Assembly: GCA_012184525.1 (NCBI GenBank)
Contig: WOFQ01000159.1
Location: 1 to 20,471, forward strand
Direction of reading: 5' to 3'
Source: Xenoacremonium recifei
Lineage: Eukaryota; Ascomycota; Sordariomycetes; Hypocreales; Nectriaceae
DNA length: 20,471 nucleotides
The translations under genes were made by a program, and so were the position numbers. Shown here one piece after another: positions 1 through 10,304 of this stretch. Position 1 is the stretch's first letter; each line of letters begins with the position of its first letter. The notes beneath the pieces were generated by a model. It searched no databases and was not told where the DNA came from. It saw nothing but the letters and a program-made list of their open reading frames with translations.

Positions 1-187
1 CCCCCCCCCCAACCAAATCCCCATCCATCCCATGGGCTGGTGCCATTGGATCCACGCATCCCAAAACCTCGATCCTTCCGATTTCCATGCTCCTCGGTCA
101 ATACAGTACTTTCGTCTGGCGTGAAATCCGTTCTAAGTGACGCTCACAAATAGTAGAGAATGAAATAAATGGATGAATGAGTTTATT

Positions 188-265
188 CTATATACCTATA
201 AGAACTACCCACAACTCTAGCCTCTTTCTCAATTTTTTTCTCTCTCAATAATCTACATTTTCCAG
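188..265 (+). promoter_or_regulatory. Probable core promoter / 5' leader of the monooxygenase gene
   Basis: Two TATA-like stretches (ctatata at 189-195 and ctataag at 196-202) are followed by a strongly pyrimidine-rich tract at about 219-265. The ATG of the next gene lies at 330. A TATA-like element followed by a CT-rich block just before the coding region is a common layout in Aspergillus-type promoters. The assignment rests on composition and position only; no transcription start can be read from the sequence. Confidence 0.35.
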
Positions 266-329
266 CCATTCTTAGAGTCCTTTCTTTGTTGGACTATGAG
301 CCGAATTCCTTCACCGCCACGACACTAGA

Positions 330-1878
330 ATGGACCTAGGCAACCAAGACCCAGACAGCCAAGAAGATAATCGCTGCACATTTTCTTCTCCTTGTGCTAT
401 CAGAACCGTTGCAATTATCAGAGCCGGGCTGAGCGGTTTAGTATCGGCCGTGCATTTGCTCCGCGCCGGCATCAATATCACCATCTTCGAGCGAGTAAAT
501 CATCTAGGGGGGGGCTGGAAATATAGTCCACAACTAGATCTGGATCCACTATTCCCTAACGTTCGACTACGGACTCCGGACTGGGCTGATCTGGAAAGGC
601 AACAGCGGGAAAGGGCTAAGTTTTGAGGAGGCGGCGTTGCGGTTTGCTCCACCAGGTCCGGTATATGCGGGCATGAAGAGCCGAGGCAGCAAAGTGATTA
701 TGCAGACCTCGTTATTAAATTGGCCTGAGGGGAGCGGGGAGCCTCTAGATAATGGCGAGGTGCTGGAGTATCTTCGTGACATCGCTCGAATCTACCGTGT
801 GGAGGATAAGATTCGCTTCTACACGCGAGTAGAAGCGTTATCGAAGGAGAAAGACCCTAGCCACTGGCAAATCCGGACTTCCAGGCTCGTTGCGACAAAA
901 TCAAGCTACAAGATGGAGAGAGAGACTTGGATATTCGATGCTGTCGTTGTGGCCACGGGAAGATACGGCCTCCCTCGCTTACCTGATGTTCCTGGACTAT
1001 CTACCTGGAAGCGCATGTTCCCAGGCCGGCTGATGCACGCCAAACAGTACCGCACGCCAACACCCTTCCGCGGCAAGAAGGTGCTCATTATAGGGGCCTT
1101 CATCTCCGCCCTAGAGATAGCTCAGGAGTTAATCAACAACGGTGCGACAGTGTACCAGAGCGCAACCGACACTAGAGTCGACTTCAGGAACCAAGCAACT
1201 CATGAAAATGCCGTTAAAGTAGCCATGGCAGCCGAATTTATCGTATTCCCGCAAGATCGAGACCAACCCGACCCAAGCCCACAGCCGCTCGACGACGACC
1301 GCCCTATCCCAGGGCAGGTAGTCCTCCAGGACGGACGAGTACTTAAGGATATCCACTATATAATAATAGCAACCGGCTACCTGACTACCTACCCTTTCCT
1401 TGGCCCTGTTCTGGAGCAGCCATTCACTTTATCTCAAGATGCGGACGAGAAGGTTGTTACTACCGCCGATGCTAGAACCGTGCACAATCTGCATGAGGAT
1501 ATCTTTTATATCCCCGACCCAACTCTGGCCTTCATTGGTGTCACTCAATTTGCCTCTACATTTCCGCTCTATGATTTTCAGGCCCAGGTCCTCGCGGCCG
1601 TGTTCGCGGGTCGTGTGCGGCTTCCCTCTGAGGCTTCAATGAAGGCAGAGCAGAGGCGCCGGAAGAGCCGGGTCCTACTGGGGACTCTGCTGAATAGCAT
1701 ATTTCTTTTGGACGGTGTTGTGATCAGCAGGCTGTTGGATTGGGTCAACAAAGATTTGACAGCGGGTGGATTCGAGCCTCTTTCGGGACCAGATTGCAAA
1801 TGGTGGGATGCCTTCAAAGAACAGAGGGAGGGTTATCAGTTGCTATTAGGCACACTGCAGGATAATTACTTGCGCTAA
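330..1878 (+). pseudogene. Flavin-containing monooxygenase (FMO-like), frameshifted
   Basis: FMO-family proteins use FAD and NADPH to oxygenate small molecules or, in related enzymes, perform Baeyer-Villiger reactions. Frame 3 from the ATG at 330 gives the FAD-binding N-terminus and the GGGW region, then stops at 624-626. Frame 1 picks up with the conserved run FEEAALRFAPPGPVYAGMK and stays open to the stop at 1876-1878. The FMO fingerprint FPGRLMHAKQY (FxGxxxHxxxY) and the IATGY motif are both present in frame 1. One extra base near 610-612 (a GGGAAAGGG stretch) accounts for the break; without it the gene would encode about 515 residues, normal for the family. In addition the first glycine of the FAD GxGxxG motif is Arg (IIRAGLSG), and the NADPH motif reads IGAFISA. 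An intron at 561-620 was considered, but it is a multiple of 3 and leaves the stop in frame. Two independent defects favour a pseudogene; an assembly error at the frameshift remains possible. Confidence 0.65.
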
Positions 1879-3015
1879 TATACTGTAGTAATTTCATGAT
1901 AAAAACGAGCTTTAGGATCATTCTTTCGGGCATAAAACACGAGCAATCTCTTATGTACTACCAGAAACTCCTGAATGCCTATTGCTACTAGACAAGACAG
2001 TGTTGAGGTTGGTTGGCAGGAAAAAGAAGTGCGCATAAGCCCAAATTGACCACATAACTCAACAGAATCAAGTTTCATTGAAATATCCCTTGAGGGCACC
2101 GTGACATTGATAGTAGTATCAAATGTTAACGCCCGGATTCCCTTCATAGACTGTATATGAAGCCGCTCTATTATAACCCTGAGGCAGGTATCTTAAGACC
2201 TTGCATCGAGTAATTATCCTCTATCCAAAAATCTACATTATTCACGTGCGTTAAAGGGTTAGACTCGGGGAAACGCAACAGCGCCGGTCAAGGTTTATGG
2301 GATTATGCTTAAAGACAATAAGGTCAGGATTCACTGAGCCTTGAGCCGTCATTATAAGACTACCTAGGGTTCATCAAGGTCTCTAGAGGGAATAAAAGTA
2401 TTTGACAATGGGCTCCCTAGCAGAGCATTCTGAGGAGATCTCATAGAGTGAACCAATATGGTAGATCATTGGAGCTATCCCAGGCCAAGTTAAGGTATCG
2501 ATATGTCGCAAAACGTATACGGTGAGACCTACATTAAGAACCGCAGGGCAATATCGGGAGCCCTGGGATACTGGATGACCTCTCTCCTTAAAAGATATTT
2601 ACTGATCTGCATTCATAATGCACGGGGTCACCAAGAAACGGGAGACAGCTCGGTGGAGGCTCTTGGAACTTGATCCTTTGACATTGATGGTGTTGCCATA
2701 TCTACCCCTCGCCGGATCCAATTCACCAAATCAGCGCCCGACCCATAAGGCACTGACCTCCGGTGTCGTATTGTTGCATTGCCGAAGGACAGGTCGAGTC
2801 ATACACCAGTTGCTACACCAGTTGTATGAAGTTCTTCCTGGAACCTAAAAAGTAGAACTATTTGGAGCCAGGAGAAGCTATCTGAGAAAAGGTTCTAGAT
2901 ATCGTAACTGAAATTTCTATAACCAAGAAAAATACCGCCTTCAAGCCCGCCGCCTCAATCAGGTGTAGTTTTTTTTTTAAGATTATACAACATTATAAGG
3001 AGATTTTCAGTCATT
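1879..3015. other. Intergenic region, no supported gene
   Basis: The tail-to-tail interval between the FMO-like gene and the phosphoesterase gene, about 1.1 kb, is longer than expected for convergent fungal genes. The open frames inside (for example 1875-2147 on the minus strand and 2618-2848 on the plus strand) carry no motif I recognise. A T9 run lies near 2970, and the short word acaccagttg occurs twice around 2803-2825. I see no tRNA, transposon or conserved domain. Confidence 0.5.
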
Positions 3016-4112
3016 CTAGATCTCCAAAACAATGGCTCTGTCCCTAACCTTCCCGGTATTTCCGTGCACCTGTGCAGCATTGACCATCATACTTCCCTGA
3101 TGTCCAATATTACTAGTCGATATCCATGACAATAGAACGCAGCAGATACCATGGTAAATGATAGTGAATACATCAAGCCATCCTTGGCTCGGGATGAAGT
3201 CCCGAATTAGTCCGCGACGAGGACGGGAGAGCAAGTGTTCGTACGCCTCCTGAAATTTGTCAAAGAAGACAGGTTCGATACCGTGACACCAGTGTGCATG
3301 ACCAAAAACATGAAGCAAGGGCTTGACACGCCAGACCTCGCGCAGGAGGTGCGGGTATCCTTGATAAAGATCACGGTGATGTTGCTGGGCGTGGGTCAGC
3401 GGGAGACAAAGTCATAGGAGAAGAGCTCAGGAACCCTCACCGGAGGACAATGAGTGACGAGAATGTCTGTCTCCATTGGGACTTTTCTTAACCAAGGTTG
3501 AATGGCTTCAATATACTCGAATCTAGAGAAACAACCAAAAGTTAATAAAGTACTGGCCTTCTAAGAAATATTGTCATCTCGGTTGACATACGCAAATTTG
3601 TAGTCACCAACCTTTGGCATGTACGGCGCACCATATATATGTACCCTACGACCCTTGACTTCTTGGATAGTCGAGCTGTCCTCGAGGTAGATCAGACCTG
3701 TCAGGTTTGGCACCTGGCCGGAGCGGATATCTTCGGCAGGGCGATTGACAGGATCAAACCAGTAATCATGATTCCCAGCGATCACGACTTTAACGGGATG
3801 TGGCTGGGAACGGAGCCAGTCGAATTGAATGTTGAGCTCGGCAACGGTTCCGCCCTCAGTGAGATCACCTGCGTGAATTAGGATATCGCCATCAGGAATT
3901 GTCACGACCTGGTTATGGGTATCAGCAATGCAGACGACGCGGAGCTCCGGCTTATTCTTGGGAGGAGTGACTGGGTTTGCGCGAAGGAAGAGGATGAAAT
4001 AGTAGAGCTTTATGCCTAAGAAGACAATCGGCGATAAGAGCAGGAAGTCTAGGATGGTGTATGGCTCCCAGATGCTGCTGCGCCGAAGGCCGAGTCGCTT
4101 AAGGATCCCCAT
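3016..4112 (-). CDS. Calcineurin-like metallophosphoesterase with N-terminal membrane anchor
   Basis: Predicted dinuclear-metal phosphoesterase of the MPPED/UPF0046-like group common in filamentous fungi; the substrate is unknown. Model: exons 4112-3592, 3522-3441 and 3384-3016; introns 3523-3591 (GTATGT...CTAG, branch TTAAC) and 3385-3440 (GTGAGG...CCAG, branch CTGAC). Spliced length is 972 nt, 323 residues. Metal-ligand motifs appear in order: IADTH (D64, H66), GDLTEGG (D83), GNHDYW (N114, H115), THCPP (H198) and GHAHW (H230, H232). Residues about 20-45 form one hydrophobic segment, suggesting a membrane anchor with the catalytic domain on the other side. The splice junctions restore the family-typical strings DYKFAFEY and THCPPQHHRDLY, which is strong support for the model. 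The gene converges with the FMO-like gene, and an AT-rich repeat block lies upstream. The family call is secure; the biological role is not. Confidence 0.9.
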
Positions 4113-4204
4113 GGCTCAGGCTAAGAGGGAGAATGATGTCGGGCGAGAGCGTAAGCTTAATAAAAGGAATTTATTCCTCTCAAAGGTTAAATATCGGGTA
4201 ATAA

Positions 4205-4560
4205 TAGACATCAGATCACACTTAAAGTACTAAAATATAAGATAATTTTAATAATTCAGTATTTAGTTATAATTATTCTACTTATAGTATAATTATTCTA
4301 CTTATAGTATAATTATTCTACTTATAGTATAATTATTCTACTTATAGTATAATTATTCTACTTATAGTATAATTATTCTACTTATAGTATAATTATTCTA
4401 CTTATAGTATAATTATTCTACTTATAATTATTATATTTAAGTATATAGACTAAAGTTCTATACCCTATTAGAATACGCTTTTAGAATAACTTAGCTATTA
4501 ATATAACTTAATTACTATAGTTAATCTACTTAAATATTATTAAATATAATACTTAAGGTG
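4205..4560. other. Highly AT-rich block upstream of the phosphoesterase gene
   Basis: About 350 bp composed almost only of A and T with frequent TA and TTAA words, beginning about 90 bp upstream of the phosphoesterase ATG and enclosing the 20-bp tandem repeat. Such blocks in ascomycetes are often old sequence mutated by RIP (C-to-T changes) or simple AT-rich islands. No coding potential is seen. The origin is inferred from composition only. Confidence 0.55.
4271..4426. repeat. Perfect 20-bp tandem repeat, 7.8 copies
   Basis: The unit AATTATTCTACTTATAGTAT is repeated head to tail from 4271: seven full copies followed by a 16-base partial copy. The full copies are identical to each other, so the array arose or was homogenised recently. 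The unit contains no CpG, is 15% GC, and is two turns of a 10-base pattern (AATTATTCTA / CTTATAGTAT). It lies about 160 bp upstream of the phosphoesterase start. Copy number may vary between strains. Confidence 0.97.
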
Positions 4561-6545
4561 TCTTATTCAATAGATCATTTCTTCTAATTTCAATCTTATG
4601 AATAATACAATAAAATCAAGTTATATTATCTCATGAACTGTGAACTTGACTTCTTGATCTTTCCCTTTTTGTTCTTGCTTCACAATTTTCCCTTTCTTGT
4701 GGTAATCAAGTCTTCACTAATAGTATAAGCCTGAGTCTACGACAGCACCACCGGCCCTGCAATGAGATACTCCTCTATAGAACCAAATCTGAAGTGGTAA
4801 TTGAGACAGCCGCGGTGTAAAGCTCAGGCTGGGACTTCCTCGGGGCGCCACCCGAGGAAGCGGCTAAAGTAGAATGGGGTTTTAGTTCTTTGAGATCAAA
4901 TTTGTCCTTGGAAAGCGGAAACGCGTCAGCTTAGCAAATTCGCAGGTAGAAAGACGCTGAACCATGCTGTGAGAAATTGAGCAGAGACTCGAGTTACCAA
5001 TCATTCGGGTTGAGAGGTAACATCGACTTAAACTTTGCGATATGTGAAGCTTCGCCCGTTCGGAGATGGACCATGGTGGCGCAGATGACAACGAGACGTT
5101 GAGAGTGGTACTGATGCTGTCATCAAAAGTCATCTTGCGAGCCAAAATGAGGTGATGGTTTTCAACTTCAGACCACCAGGCAAAGATTGGTCTCTTGGTA
5201 GACACATATCCAGTTCCTTGCAAGATTGTAATTGAAAGATAGATGGAGATATCAATGCGACCTTAGCCAGGTGCAATAGCAATTCAATTTATCTCTACTA
5301 CTCTAATCATTATACCAGTTTGCGACCAGACTATTAGCAGCAGCGTAAATTTTGCCATTACTAATGAAAGTTGAGCAATGCATAGAGGCCTGGAGTTACG
5401 GTTGATTCTGACTAGAGCACCTTCAGGATAGGGTGAAGGCGATGTGGTTCTTCCCGTCGATAGACTTTATCTTGCCCCCCGGAGTGACGTAAAGGGGCTG
5501 TAGAGGAGAGGCGAGAACACCCTTATAGTCAGAGAAATTAAGACAGGAGGAATTCTGTCGTAGTACCCGTTGACGGACTTAATGATGGATAGTATTACTC
5601 TGCTCGGAGATTTTGAACAATACTGTCCTCGTACGTTGCCAATGTTGTATGCAAGAAATGTGATATACCCCCCGACTAGGAATAGCGAAGGTTTGCAGTT
5701 GCTTCTGTTACCCACCTATGCAGTCACAGTGGCAATGCGAAAAATGGCGAGTGCCTAAATAGGAAAGAACAAGCGCGCAGAGAATCATCTCCCCCTTTCT
5801 TCTCAACGTTTATCCCGAAACTATCTCCCCGGAGCCTTGCCATGCATCATAAATAACTGTACTCCGTGAACTCTGCCATTGAAAGGAAAAATATTACAAG
5901 ATATAGATAAAATGTATTTCATTAATGTGCATTAATCGATGACTAGAAAATATAATTGTATCCTTTTATCTGTAACCAGTTGTCTACCTGAGTAAAGAAT
6001 GCGCTTGAATGGCTATTTATTTTGTTCTTATACTAACATGACAGACAATACTTTAACAAAATCACTCTTATTAACCCAATTACCTGTGGGGAAAGAATAG
6101 GTTCGGTCCTATTGTTCATTGTTGGAAGGGGGTCCGGCAATGCAACCCCTCAAAACGAACCCTTACCACGACGGTAGCGCTCGGCATCTGAATCGGATAT
6201 CTCTCATGTCAGGGTGCCCGTGTTTGATCCCCTGTCAGGGTTACTAGCTCGACTCACTAGAGACTTGCCGTCCGTCTTATGGTCCAGTCTCCGGAGCTCC
6301 CTTGCGCCGAACTGTTTCATGTAACTTGATCCGTGCGGCTCATGCCAAGAACACGACCGCGATATTGCCACAAATCCCATCATAATTACCATAGCGCTCG
6401 AAAACAAACTCTTAACATAAGATGATCTAAATCCGCGGATTCTCAGACTGGCAAAGACACTCAACAAGACCACGCTCAGGCGCGTATCAAATTACCTCGC
6501 TCAATTGCTTGCAATATATCATTCTTTTGCAAAGCTTGGCCCAGT
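4427..6545. other. Gene-poor region of about 2.1 kb
   Basis: No gene can be supported here. The longest open frame (4882-5223, minus strand, opening at a TTG) has no recognisable domain. The frames at 5467-5715 and 5570-5758 overlap antisense and look random. A 10-bp-stem hairpin lies at 4835-4860. A tRNA-like but poorly paired stretch around 6150-6240 includes the direct repeat tgtcagggt at 6207-6215 and 6233-6241. The last few hundred bases must contain the promoter of the rhodopsin-domain gene, but no clear TATA box is visible. Confidence 0.5.
4835..4860. repeat. Perfect hairpin: 10-bp stem, 6-nt loop
   Basis: The arms CTTCCTCGGG (4835-4844) and CCCGAGGAAG (4851-4860) are perfectly complementary and separated by the loop gcgcca. 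The stem is GC-rich in otherwise AT-rich DNA. It is not adjacent to a supported gene end, so a role as a terminator is not indicated. It could be a protein-binding palindrome or the remnant of a larger element. Confidence 0.85.
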
Positions 6546-7908
6546 ATGTCATCGGACTCTGGGAATAGGGGGCCAGAGCTTAGGGCCATCGATTTGACCC
6601 TGTTAATTGCAGCTCTCATTTCTCTTTCTTTGCGCTGTTATGTGCGTGGGTTCATGGTCAAGGCCTTTGGTATTGACGACTGGCTCATGGTTGTCGCCGC
6701 AGTAGGGTTCCCTCTTTCCTCAGGACTTACTCAATATAGTCTTCTTGATGCTGAAACTTTTGATTCTCAGGTATTCTTTACGCTCTATGCATCCTTTTCT
6801 ACCGCAGGCACTTACTATGGAACTGGACGGCACCAGGCAACCCTTAAAACGGAGAATATCGAACGTGCCATGATGGTGAGTAGTCCTAACTTACCAGTGA
6901 GCTCATCCGGCCTCTAATCCAGGGGTAGTGCTGGTGGTTCTGCTTCCTCTGGTACTGCCTCGCCATGATAACATCGAAATTTTCCATCGGTTACTTCTTG
7001 CTGCGTGTCACCACGAATAAGATCCATAAGTGGATAATTTATGTTGCAATGCTTTCGACAGCGCTTTCTGGGACTGTATTTTTCTTTGTTACCTTGTTCC
7101 AATGCAAGCCCATCTCTTACTTTTGGAACAAGGTACAGTCAGGGAAATGCGTGAATATCGACGTTATCATTGCGCTGGCAATGCTCTACAGTGCCTTCAG
7201 TGTGATATCCGACTTCATCTTCGCCATTCTCCCGGGAATTATTGTATGGAATCTGCAGCTTCATCAGAGAACAAAGATTCTTCTCTTCCCCCTTCTTGCG
7301 ATGGGCGCTATGTGGGTTATCTTCTATTGAATACTAGTCTTGTTATTGCATAATATTAACATCAAGTATAGTGCAAGCTCGGCGGTCGTTGTCCGCTTTC
7401 CCTACTTGCCAAGATTTAGAAAGCCAGACTTTCTCTGTGACTTCACTCTATTCCACGATTTGTGACCAAAGCTGACTTAAGGTTACCAGGGAATACGTTG
7501 GACATTGCCATTTGGTCTACAGTCGAACAAGGGCTAGCTATCACTGCAGGTAGCCTGGCCACTCTGCGCCCACTCCTAAAGTTGGTTGCGTACCGCCTTC
7601 GATTGACCAGCAAACCGCCTCGTCCATCTGATTACGGACTTTCTTCGCCCCGGACGCCTGGACCAGGTGTCGAAGGCCACGGCCACGGATACAGCCTCTC
7701 TTCCATGGGTCGTGATGGGATTCTAAATAACTTAGCGGATTCTAAGACGACCAGTGTCTCTGTCTCCTCAAAAGGTTTCACGGTTGGCCTCGAAAGGGAG
7801 AGCAAGATACTAAAGTCTAATGTCACCCCTGTCATAAGGAATGAGAGCGAGGAGGAGTTGCGCTCTTCAGATATATGGACTGACTCTCCATCTCGGTATA
7901 AGAGATGA
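6546..7908 (+). CDS. Integral membrane protein with fungal rhodopsin domain
   Basis: Member of the large fungal rhodopsin-domain (PTH11-related) family of seven-helix plasma-membrane proteins, most of unknown ligand. Model: exons 6546-6701, 6771-6875, 6929-7311, 7372-7436 and 7490-7908; introns of 69, 53, 60 and 53 bp. Spliced length is 1128 nt, 375 residues. Family motifs: RCYVRGFMVKAFGIDDWLM near the N-terminus, YYGTGRH, KFSIGYFLLRVT, FFFVTLFQCKPISYFWNK, INIDVIIALA and DIAIWSTVEQGLAITAGSLA. The junctions restore MGAIASSAVVVRFPYLPRF and DFLWNTLDIAIW, which strongly supports introns 3 and 4. Intron 1 is a multiple of 3 with no stop; I remove it because splicing joins VVAA directly to VFFTLYAS as the family expects. 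The C-terminal 100 residues are polar, Ser-rich and probably cytoplasmic. Splicing of intron 2 uses the TAG at 6926-6928, since the CAG six bases earlier leaves an in-frame stop. Confidence 0.9.
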
Positions 7909-8362
7909 AGGAAAAGATGGACATAGGTAATGCTGATCGCATCTTTTTTTCCAAGAATAATTGCGCAAATTAGTCCTTAATCAGAACTACGGAACGTTGA
8001 TCGGCAGAACGTAAAAGCACGGTTATATAAATAGTAGTATACGTAGTATCTAGGCCCTAATTTAGCTAGTAAAAGTGACTTGTTCACACGCCCCTCTTCT
8101 CATCCTACTTAATTTTTCTATCCCTGAAGAACATCATGTTTGAGAAGAAATTCATACCCCTTAGCAGAGGTTTACCCAGCTTAAACTCGGCAATTTGTAT
8201 TGAAGCGTCAATAAAACTTGGTCGTACTAGAGTTGATTGTGCTCGATGCGGTATATTTTGTGCCCCTTACAAGTTATATGCTGCGTCTCTAATTTTCAAT
8301 ACCTCACATCCGAGGCCATCTAATAGTGTGCTACCTGACATTAAGAACCCGCAATCTCTACT
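7909..8362. other. Intergenic region with an isolated TATA-like element
   Basis: Interval between the 3' ends of the rhodopsin-domain gene and the convergent GMC oxidoreductase gene. It contains a good TATA-like sequence (tatataaata, 8024-8033), a CT-rich stretch and an ATG at 8136 that opens 91 codons ending at 8411, antisense to the GMC 3' end. The peptide has no recognisable domain. It may be chance or a small unannotated transcript. Confidence 0.4.
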
Positions 8363-10282
8363 TTACAGTTCGCTTAGAATTACATCTGCAGCCTTTTCTG
8401 CAACCATGTAGGTTGATACAGCAGTGAAGGTTCCAGGGATTCGAGGGTAAACCGACGCGTCGACAACTCGGAGGCCGCTCACACCTCGGACGCGAAAGTT
8501 GGAGTCGAGAACGGCCATCGGATCATCATCAGCACCAATAGGGCAGGTTGAGGAGGCATGGTGACCCCAGGCAGTATTCTTAACGTAGGTTCCGATATCC
8601 TCCTCTGAGGTTACATTGGATCCAGGGAGGACTTCAGTGATTGAAACGTCCTGGCTCGCGATGGCCGAGCGAGCGAGCTCAACTGCTTCGTACATGGCTT
8701 TGACGTCAAGATCTGCATCACCGTTTCCAGTGTCGAAGTAGTTGAATACAATCTTGGGCATGTCGAGCGGGTCAGACGAGAGTAAAGTAACCTTGCCAGC
8801 GGTATTGCGGGGATGTGATTTGAGTATTGCCCATGAAAAAAAGTCATGCTCGATCGTAGCGTTGACCGCATACTGTGGGAAGTATCCTCGGAAGTTCACG
8901 GGACCGCCGAAAACGAAAACGTCCCAGTTATTCAATGTCGCGACTGAGCTCTTGTAGAACATGGCGGCAGCCAGGCCTGGCGATGAGTAGATACCATGGT
9001 CCCCGTCGACGGGGGTCCTCCAGCGGTCAAGGCAAGGGTCCACGTCGGTGAACAAACTGAATGTGCAGTTGTCGAGGGCCGAAAAGTTGCTCGGGGCCGT
9101 TCCCTGAACAGTAATCTCATAATGGTCCTGAAGGTTGGTTCCGACACCGGGGAGGTCGACAACGACAGGGATGTCAAACTCGGCCAGTTCGTCTGCCGGA
9201 CCAATGCCACTCAGCTTAAGCAGCTGGGGAGTGTTGTAGACGCCACCAGCAACGATAACCTCGCGGGATGCAGTTGCATTACCTCGTGTACCAGTCGAGT
9301 CGGTAGCCAGGGGGCTGGCCTTATACAGGTGCTTGCCATCAAGGAACTCGACGCCGGTAGCACGAGGAGGAACCGAATCATCAAAAAGAACCTTGGTGAC
9401 GAAGCTGTTGGTGCGGACATCGAGTGGGTACATGTTGCTCCCATTGCTGTAGGTCGCGTCTCGAACAGATAGAATAAACTCCCGAGGACCGACGCGGCTA
9501 GCATTGTATGACGACAGGGGGATCTGGTAGTATCCGGGGGATTGGTCGCGAGCGAGGGTGTCAGCATTGGCGTCTCCAGCAATGAGGTCGCTCATGGTGA
9601 TGTTGGTGCCTGTCGCGGTGCTCAGCGCAGAGGCGCCTCCGGTGAGCATGCTCATGAGCTTGTCGTCTCCGAGGGGGATGCTGAGAGGGGCAGTTTCTGT
9701 ACCAAGCCAACCGCTGTAGCCGTGTCCTTCCGCTCCCGCAGCTAGGTAACGGTTGTCCTCCAACTTAACAAAATACTGGCGCATGTTCTCAGCTGACCAG
9801 GAGTTATCGCCAGTAAGATTCGCAATGTAATCAAAGTCAGACTGATGAGGGTACACAGCAATGAGAGCATTGTGAGCGGTGCAACCTCCCAAGGCTCCCG
9901 TCCGCGGGTAGAGGGTGCCTTTGAGAACGGAGCCCTCGGGCGGGTTGAGCCCCGTGTACTCGCCACCATCGGGGGTCTCGTAGGTTGTCTTAAAGTCCTG
10001 GGCCTGTCGAGTTTCGTTGGCATAGTGGTGAACGAAGAAGTTCCAGGAGATTTCGGGGTCCTCGGAGGAGTTTGCTGAATAGGCGGGCACTGTGTAGTTC
10101 ACAGTGTTATGGTCGTCGCCGGCTTCAATGAGGAGTGTCTTGTGGCCAGCCAAAGCGAGACGGGCTGCAAGGGGACCGCCTCCAGCTCCCGAGCCTACAA
10201 CAATGTACTCATAGCCGGAGAGTGTCTCGGCCCAAGCAGTAGCCGCCGTAGCTAGGAAGGCAGAGACTACAAAGCTCTTCAT
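8363..10282 (-). CDS. Secreted GMC (glucose-methanol-choline) oxidoreductase
   Basis: FAD-dependent alcohol, sugar or choline-type oxidase/dehydrogenase of the GMC superfamily (CAZy AA3-like); the substrate cannot be told from sequence. Single exon, 639 residues from the ATG at 10282. The open frame extends 19 codons further upstream only through a TTG and a GAAY repeat. Residues 1-18 (MKSFVVSAFLATAATAWA) form a clear signal peptide with an AxA site. The FAD motif VVGSGAGGGPLAARLA ends its fold at LLIEAGD; GMC signature 1 lies around GALGGCTAHNALI and signature 2 is GGVYNTPQLLKLSGIGP. The first active-site histidine is present in WGHHASSTC. The second catalytic position, normally His or Asn, aligns with Phe in RIPGTFTAV. 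I count twelve N-x-S/T sequons, fitting an extracellular glycoprotein. No introns are needed. It is convergent with the rhodopsin-domain gene and not linked to an obvious pathway. Confidence 0.93.
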   Translation of the reverse strand: MKSFVVSAFLATAATAWAETLSGYEYIVVGSGAGGGPLAARLALAGHKTLLIEAGDDHNTVNYTVPAYSANSSEDPEISWNFFVHHYANETRQAQDFKTTYETPDGGEYTGLNPPEGSVLKGTLYPRTGALGGCTAHNALIAVYPHQSDFDYIANLTGDNSWSAENMRQYFVKLEDNRYLAAGAEGHGYSGWLGTETAPLSIPLGDDKLMSMLTGGASALSTATGTNITMSDLIAGDANADTLARDQSPGYYQIPLSSYNASRVGPREFILSVRDATYSNGSNMYPLDVRTNSFVTKVLFDDSVPPRATGVEFLDGKHLYKASPLATDSTGTRGNATASREVIVAGGVYNTPQLLKLSGIGPADELAEFDIPVVVDLPGVGTNLQDHYEITVQGTAPSNFSALDNCTFSLFTDVDPCLDRWRTPVDGDHGIYSSPGLAAAMFYKSSVATLNNWDVFVFGGPVNFRGYFPQYAVNATIEHDFFSWAILKSHPRNTAGKVTLLSSDPLDMPKIVFNYFDTGNGDADLDVKAMYEAVELARSAIASQDVSITEVLPGSNVTSEEDIGTYVKNTAWGHHASSTCPIGADDDPMAVLDSNFRVRGVSGLRVVDASVYPRIPGTFTAVSTYMVAEKAADVILSEL

Positions 10283-10304
10283 AGTTGTATGCCTGCTAAA
10301 CTTT

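Noticed and set aside
1..10. C10 run at the left edge as a functional element
   Set aside because: A lone homopolymer at the window edge with no repeat unit context. It may be simple sequence or an assembly edge.
561..620. Intron explaining the break in the FMO-like gene
   Set aside because: GTTCGA...CTAAG is 60 bp, a multiple of three, so the frame-3 stop at 624-626 would still be read. Splicing here would also delete sequence that fits the family.
4882..5223. 113-codon frame on the minus strand
   Set aside because: It opens at TTG, has no recognisable domain and no flanking exons that extend it.
6150..6245. A plus-strand tRNA (CTG-like anticodon loop and a B-box-like GTTTGATCC)
   Set aside because: The D-stem and acceptor stem do not pair, and the anticodon stem has two mismatches. 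At most it is a very decayed relic.
6702..6770. Treating this 69-bp segment as coding in the rhodopsin-domain protein
   Set aside because: It has GT...CAG ends, and its removal joins two stretches that are contiguous in the family, although it contains no stop.
8611..10078. Many open frames on both strands across the GMC gene
   Set aside because: They are shadows of a long GC-biased coding exon. Only the minus-strand frame carries GMC motifs.
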